Positions 58,189-64,000 of a stretch of DNA of 64,000 nucleotides are shown here, in pieces. The stretch's first letter is position 1. Each line of letters starts with the position of its first letter. This DNA comes from DASQPE01 sp035644115 (lineage in GTDB: Bacteria > Gemmatimonadota > Gemmatimonadetes > Gemmatimonadales > GWC2-71-9): positions 1 through 64,000 of the forward strand of contig DASQPE010000099.1 in NCBI GenBank assembly GCA_035644115.1, written 5' to 3'. A program made the position numbers and the translations under genes. The notes under the pieces were generated by a model that worked only from the letters and a program-made list of their open reading frames with translations, made no database searches and was not told where the DNA came from.

Positions 58189-58704
58189 CTACCGCATGAA
58201 CAACCGGTTGCCCAGCATTCGGTTGGTGGCGTTCAAGACCGCCAAAGCGGCGCCCCGGGCTGGATCTGAGTCCGTAAGGTACGACCCCACTACACGTTGA
58301 GCCCCCTGCTCTCCGTTCGTTGCCAGCGACACGATCACCACCGTCGCATCGAACGCTCGGACCGCTTTGACTCCGAGGAGCTCGAATGTCATGGCGCCCG
58401 CCACCGCCTGGCCCAGTGCGTTGACGCAGGCCTGGGCGGCACAGCGAAGCTCGCCGGCCTGGGACGCCAGACCCTCGCACTGTCCCGCGAACTGCTCCGA
58501 GCCCCGCCAGGTCAGCCCGACCCGCGCCCGGCAGCGCCCGTTCGAGAGGCGGTCGAGCACAAACTCCGCAAACCGGAGCCGCTCATGCGCGGCCACCGGT
58601 TCGGACGAAGCTTCCGAGGCCTTGTCCGAGGTACCGAAGGAGCTGTCAGTAGGGGTCGTACCGCCTCCGCGATCGGCGCGCCGCAGCCCAACAAAAGAGC
58701 CCAC
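58189..58704 (-). CDS. Conserved hypothetical protein with a recognisable C-terminal core
   Basis: About 172 residues; the frame is open to 58809, but the hairpin at 58781-58804 makes a start downstream of it (e.g. GTG at 58704) more likely. The N-terminal third is low-complexity. The C-terminal part has 'GELRCAAQACVNALGQAVAG', 'TFELLGVKAVRAFDATVVIV' and 'ARGAALAVLNATNRMLGN', a pattern I recall from other Gemmatimonadota-like genomes but cannot name. The alternation of strands and helices suggests a compact alpha/beta domain. No catalytic residue can be assigned. Confidence 0.55.
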   Translation of the reverse strand: MGSFVGLRRADRGGGTTPTDSSFGTSDKASEASSEPVAAHERLRFAEFVLDRLSNGRCRARVGLTWRGSEQFAGQCEGLASQAGELRCAAQACVNALGQAVAGAMTFELLGVKAVRAFDATVVIVSLATNGEQGAQRVVGSYLTDSDPARGAALAVLNATNRMLGNRLFMR

Positions 58705-58780
58705 GCGATGGGGAGTGGCAAGCCCTATGCCACCCAGCCCCTTAGGCTCGCTGCCCCGGTCAAGAATCCCTGAAGCGCGA

Positions 58781-58804
58781 CGGCCACCCCGGAGGGGGTG
58801 GCCG
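58781..58804 (-). terminator. Hairpin downstream of the coiled-coil lipoprotein gene
   Basis: CGGCCACCCC (58781-58790) and GGGGTGGCCG (58795-58804) form a perfect 10-bp stem with a four-base loop, 24 bases after the stop of the minus-strand gene ending at 58828. There is no T-run, so termination is inferred from stem and place. Confidence 0.6.
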
Positions 58805-58827
58805 TTCACGGCTCCGGCAGAGCGGGG

Positions 58828-59748
58828 TCAGTCTTCGACGACGATCAGGAACTTGGAAGGCGCCCAGAACTCCTCGGGCGATTCAATCTGGAGCGCGCCA
58901 TGGATCTTGCCGTCCTTGGTAACCGAGTTGGCGGCCAGATATTCCGGGCTCTGACGCGAGATGATCTTGTAATTCTTGTTGTCGTGCGGCAGCGGGATCG
59001 TCAGGTCATGGGTCTTGTCGATCCGGTTAAAAGACGCCGGGTCGAGATTACGTGCCGGCACCAGGTGGGTGCCACCGAAGAACAGGAACTTGGAGCCTTC
59101 CTTGGCGAGCACGCCCTTCTCCATCAGCTCCTTCTTGGTCCCCACGGCGTAGTACACCGTGTTCTTGTAGGTGGTGAGCTGCGAGACCGTGTCGGTAAGC
59201 GCCACCTTGGCGACTGTGAGCTGCTGGTTTTCGGCGCTGACCGTATCGACTTTGCTGTTGAGCGAGGCGATCTCGACCTTCTGCTGTTCGATGGTGGCGG
59301 TGTACTCCTGCTCCTGCCGCTCGGCGGCCGCCTTGAGATCTGCGACCGTCTGCTTGGCCGACTCCAACTGGGCGAGGAGCCGCTGGTTCCGGCTGCTGGA
59401 CCGCTTGAGCCGCGTGGTCGCTGCGTCCAGCTTCTGTTCGCTCTCGTTCAGTCGGCCGATCACTTCCTTGATCTTGCCCAGGACAGCGACCCGGTCCTGA
59501 GTCGCTCCCGAGGCGGTCTTTTCGCTGGCCGGCACCGGGGCGACCCCGACGCTCTTGACCTGCGCCAGCTCGGCATTGAGATCGTTGACGAACTTCGTGG
59601 TCTCGAGGACTTCGTTCAGCAGGCTGTCCTTCTCCGCGGCAGTCTGCTTCGCCTCGGCCAGCGCCGCGTTGAGCTTCTCACGATCGGCGCAACCTGTAGA
59701 GCCAGCGGCGAGAGCGACCGGCAGAAGAAGCCAAGCGAACCTCCGCAT
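58828..59748 (-). CDS. Coiled-coil lipoprotein
   Basis: 306 residues. The signal peptide has a lipobox-like end (GSTGC, Cys20). Residues 21-195 are a long coiled coil with heptads rich in Ala, Glu, Lys and Gln ('EKDSLLNEVLETTKFVNDLN', 'KSVGVAPVPASEKTASGATQ' linker, 'SEQKLDAATTRLKRSSSRNQ'). The C-terminal domain 'YYAVGTKKELMEKGVLAKEG' to 'EFWAPSKFLIVVED' is beta-rich and recurs in similar Cbp/Slr-like hypothetical lipoproteins. Probably a structural or adaptor protein of the envelope. Confidence 0.75.
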   Translation of the reverse strand: MRRFAWLLLPVALAAGSTGCADREKLNAALAEAKQTAAEKDSLLNEVLETTKFVNDLNAELAQVKSVGVAPVPASEKTASGATQDRVAVLGKIKEVIGRLNESEQKLDAATTRLKRSSSRNQRLLAQLESAKQTVADLKAAAERQEQEYTATIEQQKVEIASLNSKVDTVSAENQQLTVAKVALTDTVSQLTTYKNTVYYAVGTKKELMEKGVLAKEGSKFLFFGGTHLVPARNLDPASFNRIDKTHDLTIPLPHDNKNYKIISRQSPEYLAANSVTKDGKIHGALQIESPEEFWAPSKFLIVVED

Positions 59749-59992
59749 ACGACCCCCTTCAGATCAGAACGGATGGACACGTCTGCGACCCTGCGCGACG
59801 ATCGCAGCTAACCCCAACGCAGGCCGCACCCAACTGGGGCGGTCCCTCTTGATTCGCGATTCTCGTATCGACAACAAGTGGAAGTTTACCTGCGACATGG
59901 GGGAAAGGCCAGAGACCGCAGTCAAGTCGAAGCCGAGTCGGCAGTTGCCAGCGCCCTCGCGCAAGCAATCCGCCAGCAGTTACCTTAGCCAG

Positions 59993-60065
59993 TGAGGGCG
60001 GTGGGAATCGAACCCACGACCTAGGGATTAAAAGTCCCTTGCTCTACCAATTGAGCTACGCCCTC
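59993..60065 (-). tRNA. tRNA-Lys (anticodon TTT)
   Basis: 73 bases. The acceptor stem GAGGGCG/CGCCCTC pairs completely with discriminator A. The anticodon arm GGGA-CTTTTAA-TCCC carries anticodon TTT. D-loop (AGCTCAATTGGTAGAGC) and T-loop (GGTTCGATTCC) are standard; CCA is not encoded. It is upstream of the coiled-coil gene on the same strand. Confidence 0.97.
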
Positions 60066-60122
60066 GGCTCCCCAAACGTGACCGGACCCCACCGGAAACT
60101 CAAGAGAGCATTTGAGCGCACT

Positions 60123-60515
60123 ATGCGACTCGGCATCCCCTTGTGGCTGGTCATGCTGCTGCCGGCCGTGCCGTGCGCCGGCCAGGCGGGACATGACTCC
60201 GATCGTTGGCAGATCACGCTGGGCGAAGGACAGGTGCTCTGGGACGTGCGCCTGGTGAAGCTGGCGGGCGACTCGCTCCAGGTCCGGCGAGCCGACTCGC
60301 TCACCGTCGTGCCCGTTGCGAAGATCACCGAGCTCAGGTTGATCAGGAAATCGGAGATCCAGCCGGGCAATCCCACCGCCGGCACAATGGCCGCCCTCAT
60401 GGGCAGCGACGACGAGGTGTATGATCTCACCCCGCTCGAGTTCCCCGATCGGCTCCGGGCGGTGCAGAAGATCTTCCTTTACCATCCGCCGGACTCCACC
60501 GCGGCCGGCCCGTGA
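60123..60515 (+). CDS. Secreted hypothetical protein
   Basis: 130 residues from the ATG at 60123; earlier in-frame codons lie inside the tRNA-Lys gene. Signal peptide (cleavage near CAGQAG), then a small beta-rich domain: 'VLWDVRLVKLAGDSLQVRRA' and 'LTVVPVAKITELRLIRKSEI'. No family recognised. It may be a periplasmic accessory protein. Confidence 0.6.
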   Translation: MRLGIPLWLVMLLPAVPCAGQAGHDSDRWQITLGEGQVLWDVRLVKLAGDSLQVRRADSLTVVPVAKITELRLIRKSEIQPGNPTAGTMAALMGSDDEVYDLTPLEFPDRLRAVQKIFLYHPPDSTAAGP

Positions 60516-60554
60516 ACCGCCGACGGGAGGTCAATAACCGCTAGCTTCCAGGCC

Positions 60555-61223
60555 ATGCCCCGACCACCCACGGTTCTCATTACCGGCACCGATACCGGCG
60601 TCGGCAAGACCTGGGTGGCTTGCGCGCTGGCCGGCGCGCTGCGGCGCGCCGGCCGCGCGGTCGCCGCGGTGAAGCCGGTGGAGACGGGGTACGGCGATGA
60701 GGCTGCGCCAATGGAGGACGGGGCCCGGCTTGCCGGGGCTACCGGGCAACGGGAACCGACCCGGGCGCTGCGTCGGTTCCGCGCCCCGGTCGCTCCGGCG
60801 CTGGCCGCGGAGCTCGAGGGCGGCGCCATCGACCTCGACGATCTCGCGGCCGAGATCGAATCACTCACGGGGCATGCGGATCTACTGCTGCTAGAGGGCA
60901 CCGGCGGTCTGCTGGTGCCCTTCGGTTGGGACTGGACTGTGGTGGACCTGGCTCAGGTGTTCGAAGCCACGGCGCTCGTAGTGGCGAGCGATCGGCTCGA
61001 CGGCATCAATCACACCTTGCTCACCCTCGGGGCGCTCGACTTCGCGGGCTTGCGAGTCGCCGGGGTCCTGCTCAACACCCCGCCCCGACCCGACGCGACG
61101 ACCGGGTCGAACGCGGCGGCCATCGCGCGCCTGTCCGGCATCGATCGGGTCCGCTCGATACCCCGCGTGCACGACCCCAATGAAGCGAGCCCCTGGCTGG
61201 CGGAGGTTTCAGGATGGCTGTGA
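60555..61223 (+). CDS. bioD: Dethiobiotin synthetase
   Basis: 222 residues. P-loop 'LITGTDTGVGKTWVACALAG' at the N-terminus, 'AAVKPVETGYGDE' (Lys for carbamate/ATP), 'LLLLEGTGGLLVPFGWDW' and 'ASDRLDGINHTLLTLGALDF' are BioD-like. It closes the ureido ring of dethiobiotin from DAPA, CO2 and ATP in biotin synthesis. The other bio genes are not adjacent, so biotin synthesis is not shown to be complete here. Confidence 0.9.
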   Translation: MPRPPTVLITGTDTGVGKTWVACALAGALRRAGRAVAAVKPVETGYGDEAAPMEDGARLAGATGQREPTRALRRFRAPVAPALAAELEGGAIDLDDLAAEIESLTGHADLLLLEGTGGLLVPFGWDWTVVDLAQVFEATALVVASDRLDGINHTLLTLGALDFAGLRVAGVLLNTPPRPDATTGSNAAAIARLSGIDRVRSIPRVHDPNEASPWLAEVSGWL

Positions 61224-61975
61224 GATGGATCGGGCTCGCGGTGCTGCTCAGCTCGGGGCCCGCCACCGCCCAGGCCCCGAAGACCATCACGTTCCCTTCG
61301 ACCGACAGCTTGCCAATCACCGCCGACGTCTATGCGCCGTTGCCACCGTCGGCGCCGTTCATCGTCCTGTTCCATCGGGCGGGGGCGAGCCGCGGCGAGT
61401 ATCGGCAGATCGCGCCCCGGCTGGTCGCGATGGGCTTCAACTGTATGGCGGTGGACCAGCGGTCCGGCGATGCCGTGAACGGCGTCCCCAACCAGACCGC
61501 CCGCGAGGCCAAGCATAGCCCTCAACCGGTGTCGATGATCTCCGCCCGGCAGGATCTCGAGGCCTCGCTCCGATACGCCCGGGCACATTACGCGCGCGGC
61601 AAGTTGCTGGCGTGGGGCAGCTCCTACTCCGCGGCGCTCGTGCTGGTGGTGGCAGGAGAGGATCGGGGCCTGGTCGACGGCGTGCTTGCTTTCTCGCCCG
61701 GAGAATATTTCCCCGTAGCGCCGGGCCGGCCGACCCTCGTGACCGATGCCGCGCGAGCGATTCGGGTGCCCGTGTTCATCACGTCGGCCCGTTCCGAGTC
61801 GAATGACTGGCAGCCCATTTTCGCCGCGCTGGCGCCGTCGCTGCGGCGGGCGTACGTCCCCGACGCGGAAGGGCGCCATGGCTCCGGCGCTCTCTGGAAA
61901 GAGGCGCCGGGTCAGGAAGGTTACTGGCAGGCCGTGCGGGGCTTCTTGAACCTTCGCTTTCCGCGGACCAAGTAA
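61214..61975 (+). CDS. Secreted alpha/beta-hydrolase (dienelactone-hydrolase-like)
   Basis: 253 residues, ATG overlapping the bioD end. Signal peptide (cleavage near ATAQAP). The fold shows 'APFIVLFHRAGASRGEYRQI' (oxyanion His), 'LLAWGSSYSAALVLVVAGED' with Ser nucleophile in G-S-S-Y-S, 'PVFITSARSESNDW' and the late 'DAEGRHGSGALW' with the catalytic His. An esterase or peptidase with unknown substrate in the periplasm. Confidence 0.82.
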   Translation: MAVRWIGLAVLLSSGPATAQAPKTITFPSTDSLPITADVYAPLPPSAPFIVLFHRAGASRGEYRQIAPRLVAMGFNCMAVDQRSGDAVNGVPNQTAREAKHSPQPVSMISARQDLEASLRYARAHYARGKLLAWGSSYSAALVLVVAGEDRGLVDGVLAFSPGEYFPVAPGRPTLVTDAARAIRVPVFITSARSESNDWQPIFAALAPSLRRAYVPDAEGRHGSGALWKEAPGQEGYWQAVRGFLNLRFPRTK

Positions 61976-62073
61976 ACTGCGAACCACGGAAGCACGGAAG
62001 CACGGAGCCACAGAAAAAACACATCGAAGGCATTTCTTCCGTGGCTCCGTGGCTTTCAGTTGTGGTTTTCAGT
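61975..62073. repeat. Inverted-repeat element built from CACGGAAG-type octads
   Basis: The left arm (61975-62015) carries CACGGAAG, CACGGAAG and CACGGAGC in tandem, flanked by AACTGCGAAC and CACAG. The right arm (62032-62073), read on the minus strand, contains AAGCCACG, GAGCCACG and GAAGAAA. Outer flanks (AACTG) also match. The spacer is about 16 bases. It lies between convergent genes. The design (tandem short units in both arms of a hairpin) equals the elements at 29.5 and 40.1 kb but the unit is unrelated. Confidence 0.8.
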
Positions 62074-62590
62074 ACATGATCGACACAGCCAACACGGCGC
62101 CGGCCGCGCCGAGCACCTGTCCGGCGACCACATCGCTGGGATAGTGGACCCGCAGGTAGACCCGCGACGCCCCGACGATAAAAGCGAGCAGAAGGGCCGG
62201 TAACCCGACCGCACCACCCACCACCAGGCAGGGAAGCGCGACCGCCATCGCAGCCGCGGCGTGGCCCGAGGGGAAGGAGAACGCGTCGGGAATGGCGCCG
62301 AGCGCGAGGGGTCCTCCCGGCAACAGGTGGGGCCGTCGCCGGACCACTGTGCGCTTCAGAAGCTGAACGCAGGCGTGGGACGTCGCGTTCGCGAGGAGCA
62401 GAGTCGCGCCGAACGTGCGGGAGGGTCGCCAGGGAAGCAGCAGAATAGGGAGCGACGCGGTCAGCGTAGCACCCCCAGCGTACGTCACCAGCCGGAACGA
62501 CCTATCCACCCAGCCCGGCGCCCGCCGCGCTGCAAGGCGCGCCAACCAGGCCTGGTCCAGTGCGCCCAGCCGCTCCACGATCGGCCGCAT
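62069..62590 (-). CDS. PAP2-family membrane phosphatase
   Basis: 173 residues, five or six helices. The PAP2 motif set is complete: 'LLKRTVVRRRPHLLPGG' (K-R-x6-R-P), 'AFSFPSGHAAAAMA' (P-S-G-H) and 'SRVYLRVHYPSDVVAG' (S-R-x5-H-x3-D). It would dephosphorylate a lipid such as undecaprenyl pyrophosphate or phosphatidic acid at the outer face of the inner membrane. Confidence 0.9.
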   Translation of the reverse strand: MRPIVERLGALDQAWLARLAARRAPGWVDRSFRLVTYAGGATLTASLPILLLPWRPSRTFGATLLLANATSHACVQLLKRTVVRRRPHLLPGGPLALGAIPDAFSFPSGHAAAAMAVALPCLVVGGAVGLPALLLAFIVGASRVYLRVHYPSDVVAGQVLGAAGAVLAVSIMY

Positions 62591-62676
62591 CGCGTGTCCT
62601 GGAATCCGACACCGTAGCCTACCGGGGTCGAGTCACGACACGGGGACGCGCCGGTCACGATCCGTTCACGCCGCGC

Positions 62677-64000
62677 TTATTGCCCCGACCGGGCCGCGGC
62701 TCCTGCCGGCGTGAACCTGGCCTGCCGTAGCGCCTCGTCCACCCACTGGCGCACCCAGGCGCGCTGGTCCCGGCGGTGGCGTTCCAGCACCTGGCTCGCC
62801 TCGACACTGCCGTGGGCGCCGAACCAGGCGAGCACGATCGCGACCAGGGGCTGGTCGCCCAGCCGCTCCTCCAGCGTGGGAACCAGCGTGACGTCTCCGG
62901 TGCGGAGCGCGGCCGCGAGCGCGGCGGTCTGCACCATGGCCCGGTACGACTGGGTTGCGAGCGCTCTGGCGATGACATCGCGGGCTCCGGCCGAGTCGAG
63001 CTGCGCGACGGTGGCGACCGCCGCGGCACGGACCGCATAGCTCGAGTCTCCATCGAAAGCGGCCCGCGCCAGTGCCAGTGCGTGGGGGTCCCTGACCGCC
63101 GCGAGCGCTGCGATGGCGGATTCGCGAGCGACAGCCGCGGTGTCGCGGGCCGCCGCCTCGAGCCCGGGAAGCGCGATCGCTGGGGGAAATCGACTCAGCG
63201 CCTGCGCAGCGGTGCCGCGAACCGTGGCGTCACCGCCCTCGCGCGCGGCCGCCACCAGCGCGGCACCAGCCTCCGGATCGGGCGCGCGCAGGGCGAGCTG
63301 CTCGACCGCCCAGACCCGGTTCCACAGGTTCGGCGCCCGGACGGCCTCGGCGGCGAGCCATGCGGTAGGCTGGTCGAAGTGCAGGGTCTTGAGCATCCGG
63401 TTGTCGTCGTCGAAAACGACCATGGTCGGCGGGCCGGGCAGGTCGGCCACGGTCAGCGTCTCCGCCCGCTGACGCAGGGTGAGCCCCCGCACCAGGTCGC
63501 CGGCCGCGGTGCCCACCCGGACGGTGACCCGACCCTGGAACACGGTCGGCACACTGTAGCGGAGCCCGGTGGAGTCGGCCCGCATCGTGTCCTGCTGGGT
63601 CTGGGCTATGATGAGCGTGAGGTTGCGGGCGGCACTGTCGTAGACCGCGGCCACGGCGAAATCCGGATGGCCCGCCTTGTAGACCCACTGGTCGAAGAAC
63701 CAGGAGAGATTGTCGCCGGTTGCCTCCAGAATCGCACGCTGGAGATCGGCGCTGGTCGCGTTAGCGAAGGCGTGGCGCTCGAGATAGCGTCGAACCCCGG
63801 CCCAGAAGCGCTGGTCGCCGAGCTCGAGCCGAAGCATCCGCAGCACCAGCGAGCCCTTGGGATAGATGTTGTTGGATCCCAGCGCGGCGAGCGGCATCCG
63901 CCGGCGAGCGTCATCGTCCAGGTACTGGGCGTAGTCGCTCAGGTAGGCTTCCTCGCCGGCGGTCTCACCCGCGGTGACCCGCCAGTACTGCCCCACCATG
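62677..64000 (-). CDS. M1-family aminopeptidase, C-terminal part (cut by the window edge)
   Basis: About 440 residues open to the window end. The first 120 show 'LGSNNIYPKGSLVLRMLRLE' and 'FANATSADLQRAILEATGDN', then 'LSWFFDQWVYKAGHPDFAVA', the end of the M1 catalytic domain. The remaining part has HEAT-like helical repeats of Ala-rich pairs. The zinc HExxH motif would lie upstream, outside the window. It would trim N-terminal residues of peptides; a C-terminal HEAT extension is typical of M1 relatives in Gemmatimonadota-like bacteria. Confidence 0.8.
   Translation of the reverse strand, partial: MVGQYWRVTAGETAGEEAYLSDYAQYLDDDARRRMPLAALGSNNIYPKGSLVLRMLRLELGDQRFWAGVRRYLERHAFANATSADLQRAILEATGDNLSWFFDQWVYKAGHPDFAVAAVYDSAARNLTLIIAQTQQDTMRADSTGLRYSVPTVFQGRVTVRVGTAAGDLVRGLTLRQRAETLTVADLPGPPTMVVFDDDNRMLKTLHFDQPTAWLAAEAVRAPNLWNRVWAVEQLALRAPDPEAGAALVAAAREGGDATVRGTAAQALSRFPPAIALPGLEAAARDTAAVARESAIAALAAVRDPHALALARAAFDGDSSYAVRAAAVATVAQLDSAGARDVIARALATQSYRAMVQTAALAAALRTGDVTLVPTLEERLGDQPLVAIVLAWFGAHGSVEASQVLERHRRDQRAWVRQWVDEALRQARFTPAGAAARSGQ

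Overview
The window is 64 kb of high-GC bacterial chromosome that is almost fully coding. Genes are short, closely packed and often joined by ATGA, GTGA or TGATG overlaps. Gene content suggests a free-living, Gram-negative, diderm soil or sediment bacterium. It has a TolC-type outer-membrane factor with an RND pump, several lipoproteins, signal peptidase II, lytic transglycosylases with LysM repeats, and many small NTF2-like, cupin, VOC and DinB proteins. This mix, together with MgtC/DUF4956-like proteins and many Ala/Asp/Ser-rich secreted small proteins, is most like Gemmatimonadota. The assignment is inferred from style and family content; no 16S rRNA or ribosomal protein gene is present.

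Layout. 1-8.5 kb: NTF2-like proteins, a PCu(A)C copper chaperone, PsiE-like, YdjM-like and YiiD-C proteins, an arginase-fold protein, a metallophosphoesterase, an MgtC/DUF4956-like protein and a PIN-like protein. 8.5-13.4 kb: a lipoprotein, DNA topoisomerase IB, SdpI-like, a thioesterase and secreted proteins. 13.4-22.8 kb: a long run of small plus-strand genes (cupins, Nudix, HAD, FmdB, VOC, GNAT, DinB, small basic proteins), then a BI-1/YccA protein. 22.8-29.5 kb: a transglycosylase, the lspA-DUF411 pair, HrpB helicase, DinB and cupin. 29.5-34.7 kb: a four-gene minus-strand operon (UPF0104/LPG-synthase-like membrane protein, ABC exporter, triple-FHA tail-anchored protein, PP2C phosphatase). 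34.7-45.4 kb: a divergent UvrA, an EamA transporter, an aromatic amino acid decarboxylase followed by a cytochrome c peroxidase remnant, an AlkA-type glycosylase, a CPA2 antiporter and a GT39-like glycosyltransferase. 45.5-53.6 kb: tRNA-Asn, an adaptor-RND-TolC operon, a UBP zinc finger, a DUF4956 protein and an AraC-type regulator. 53.9-64 kb: holB-moaC-transglycosylase, a LysM transglycosylase, a coiled-coil lipoprotein, tRNA-Lys, bioD, a hydrolase, a PAP2 phosphatase and the 3' part of an M1-type aminopeptidase gene.

Functional links that can be supported: the tripartite efflux operon; the FHA/PP2C phospho-signalling pair co-transcribed with an ABC exporter and a membrane protein; lspA with a DUF411 metal-binding protein, and a PCu(A)C protein elsewhere, which suggest copper or envelope metal handling; and three lytic transglycosylases for wall turnover.

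No CRISPR array, prophage, insertion sequence or biosynthetic cluster was seen. The most unusual feature is a set of three intergenic inverted-repeat elements (about 29.5, 40.1 and 62.0 kb). Each arm is built from several tandem 7- or 8-base units, and the unit sequence differs between elements. One of them supplies the stop codons of both flanking genes. No undescribed multi-gene system could be proven; the best candidates are these elements and the UPF0104-ABC-FHA-PP2C operon.
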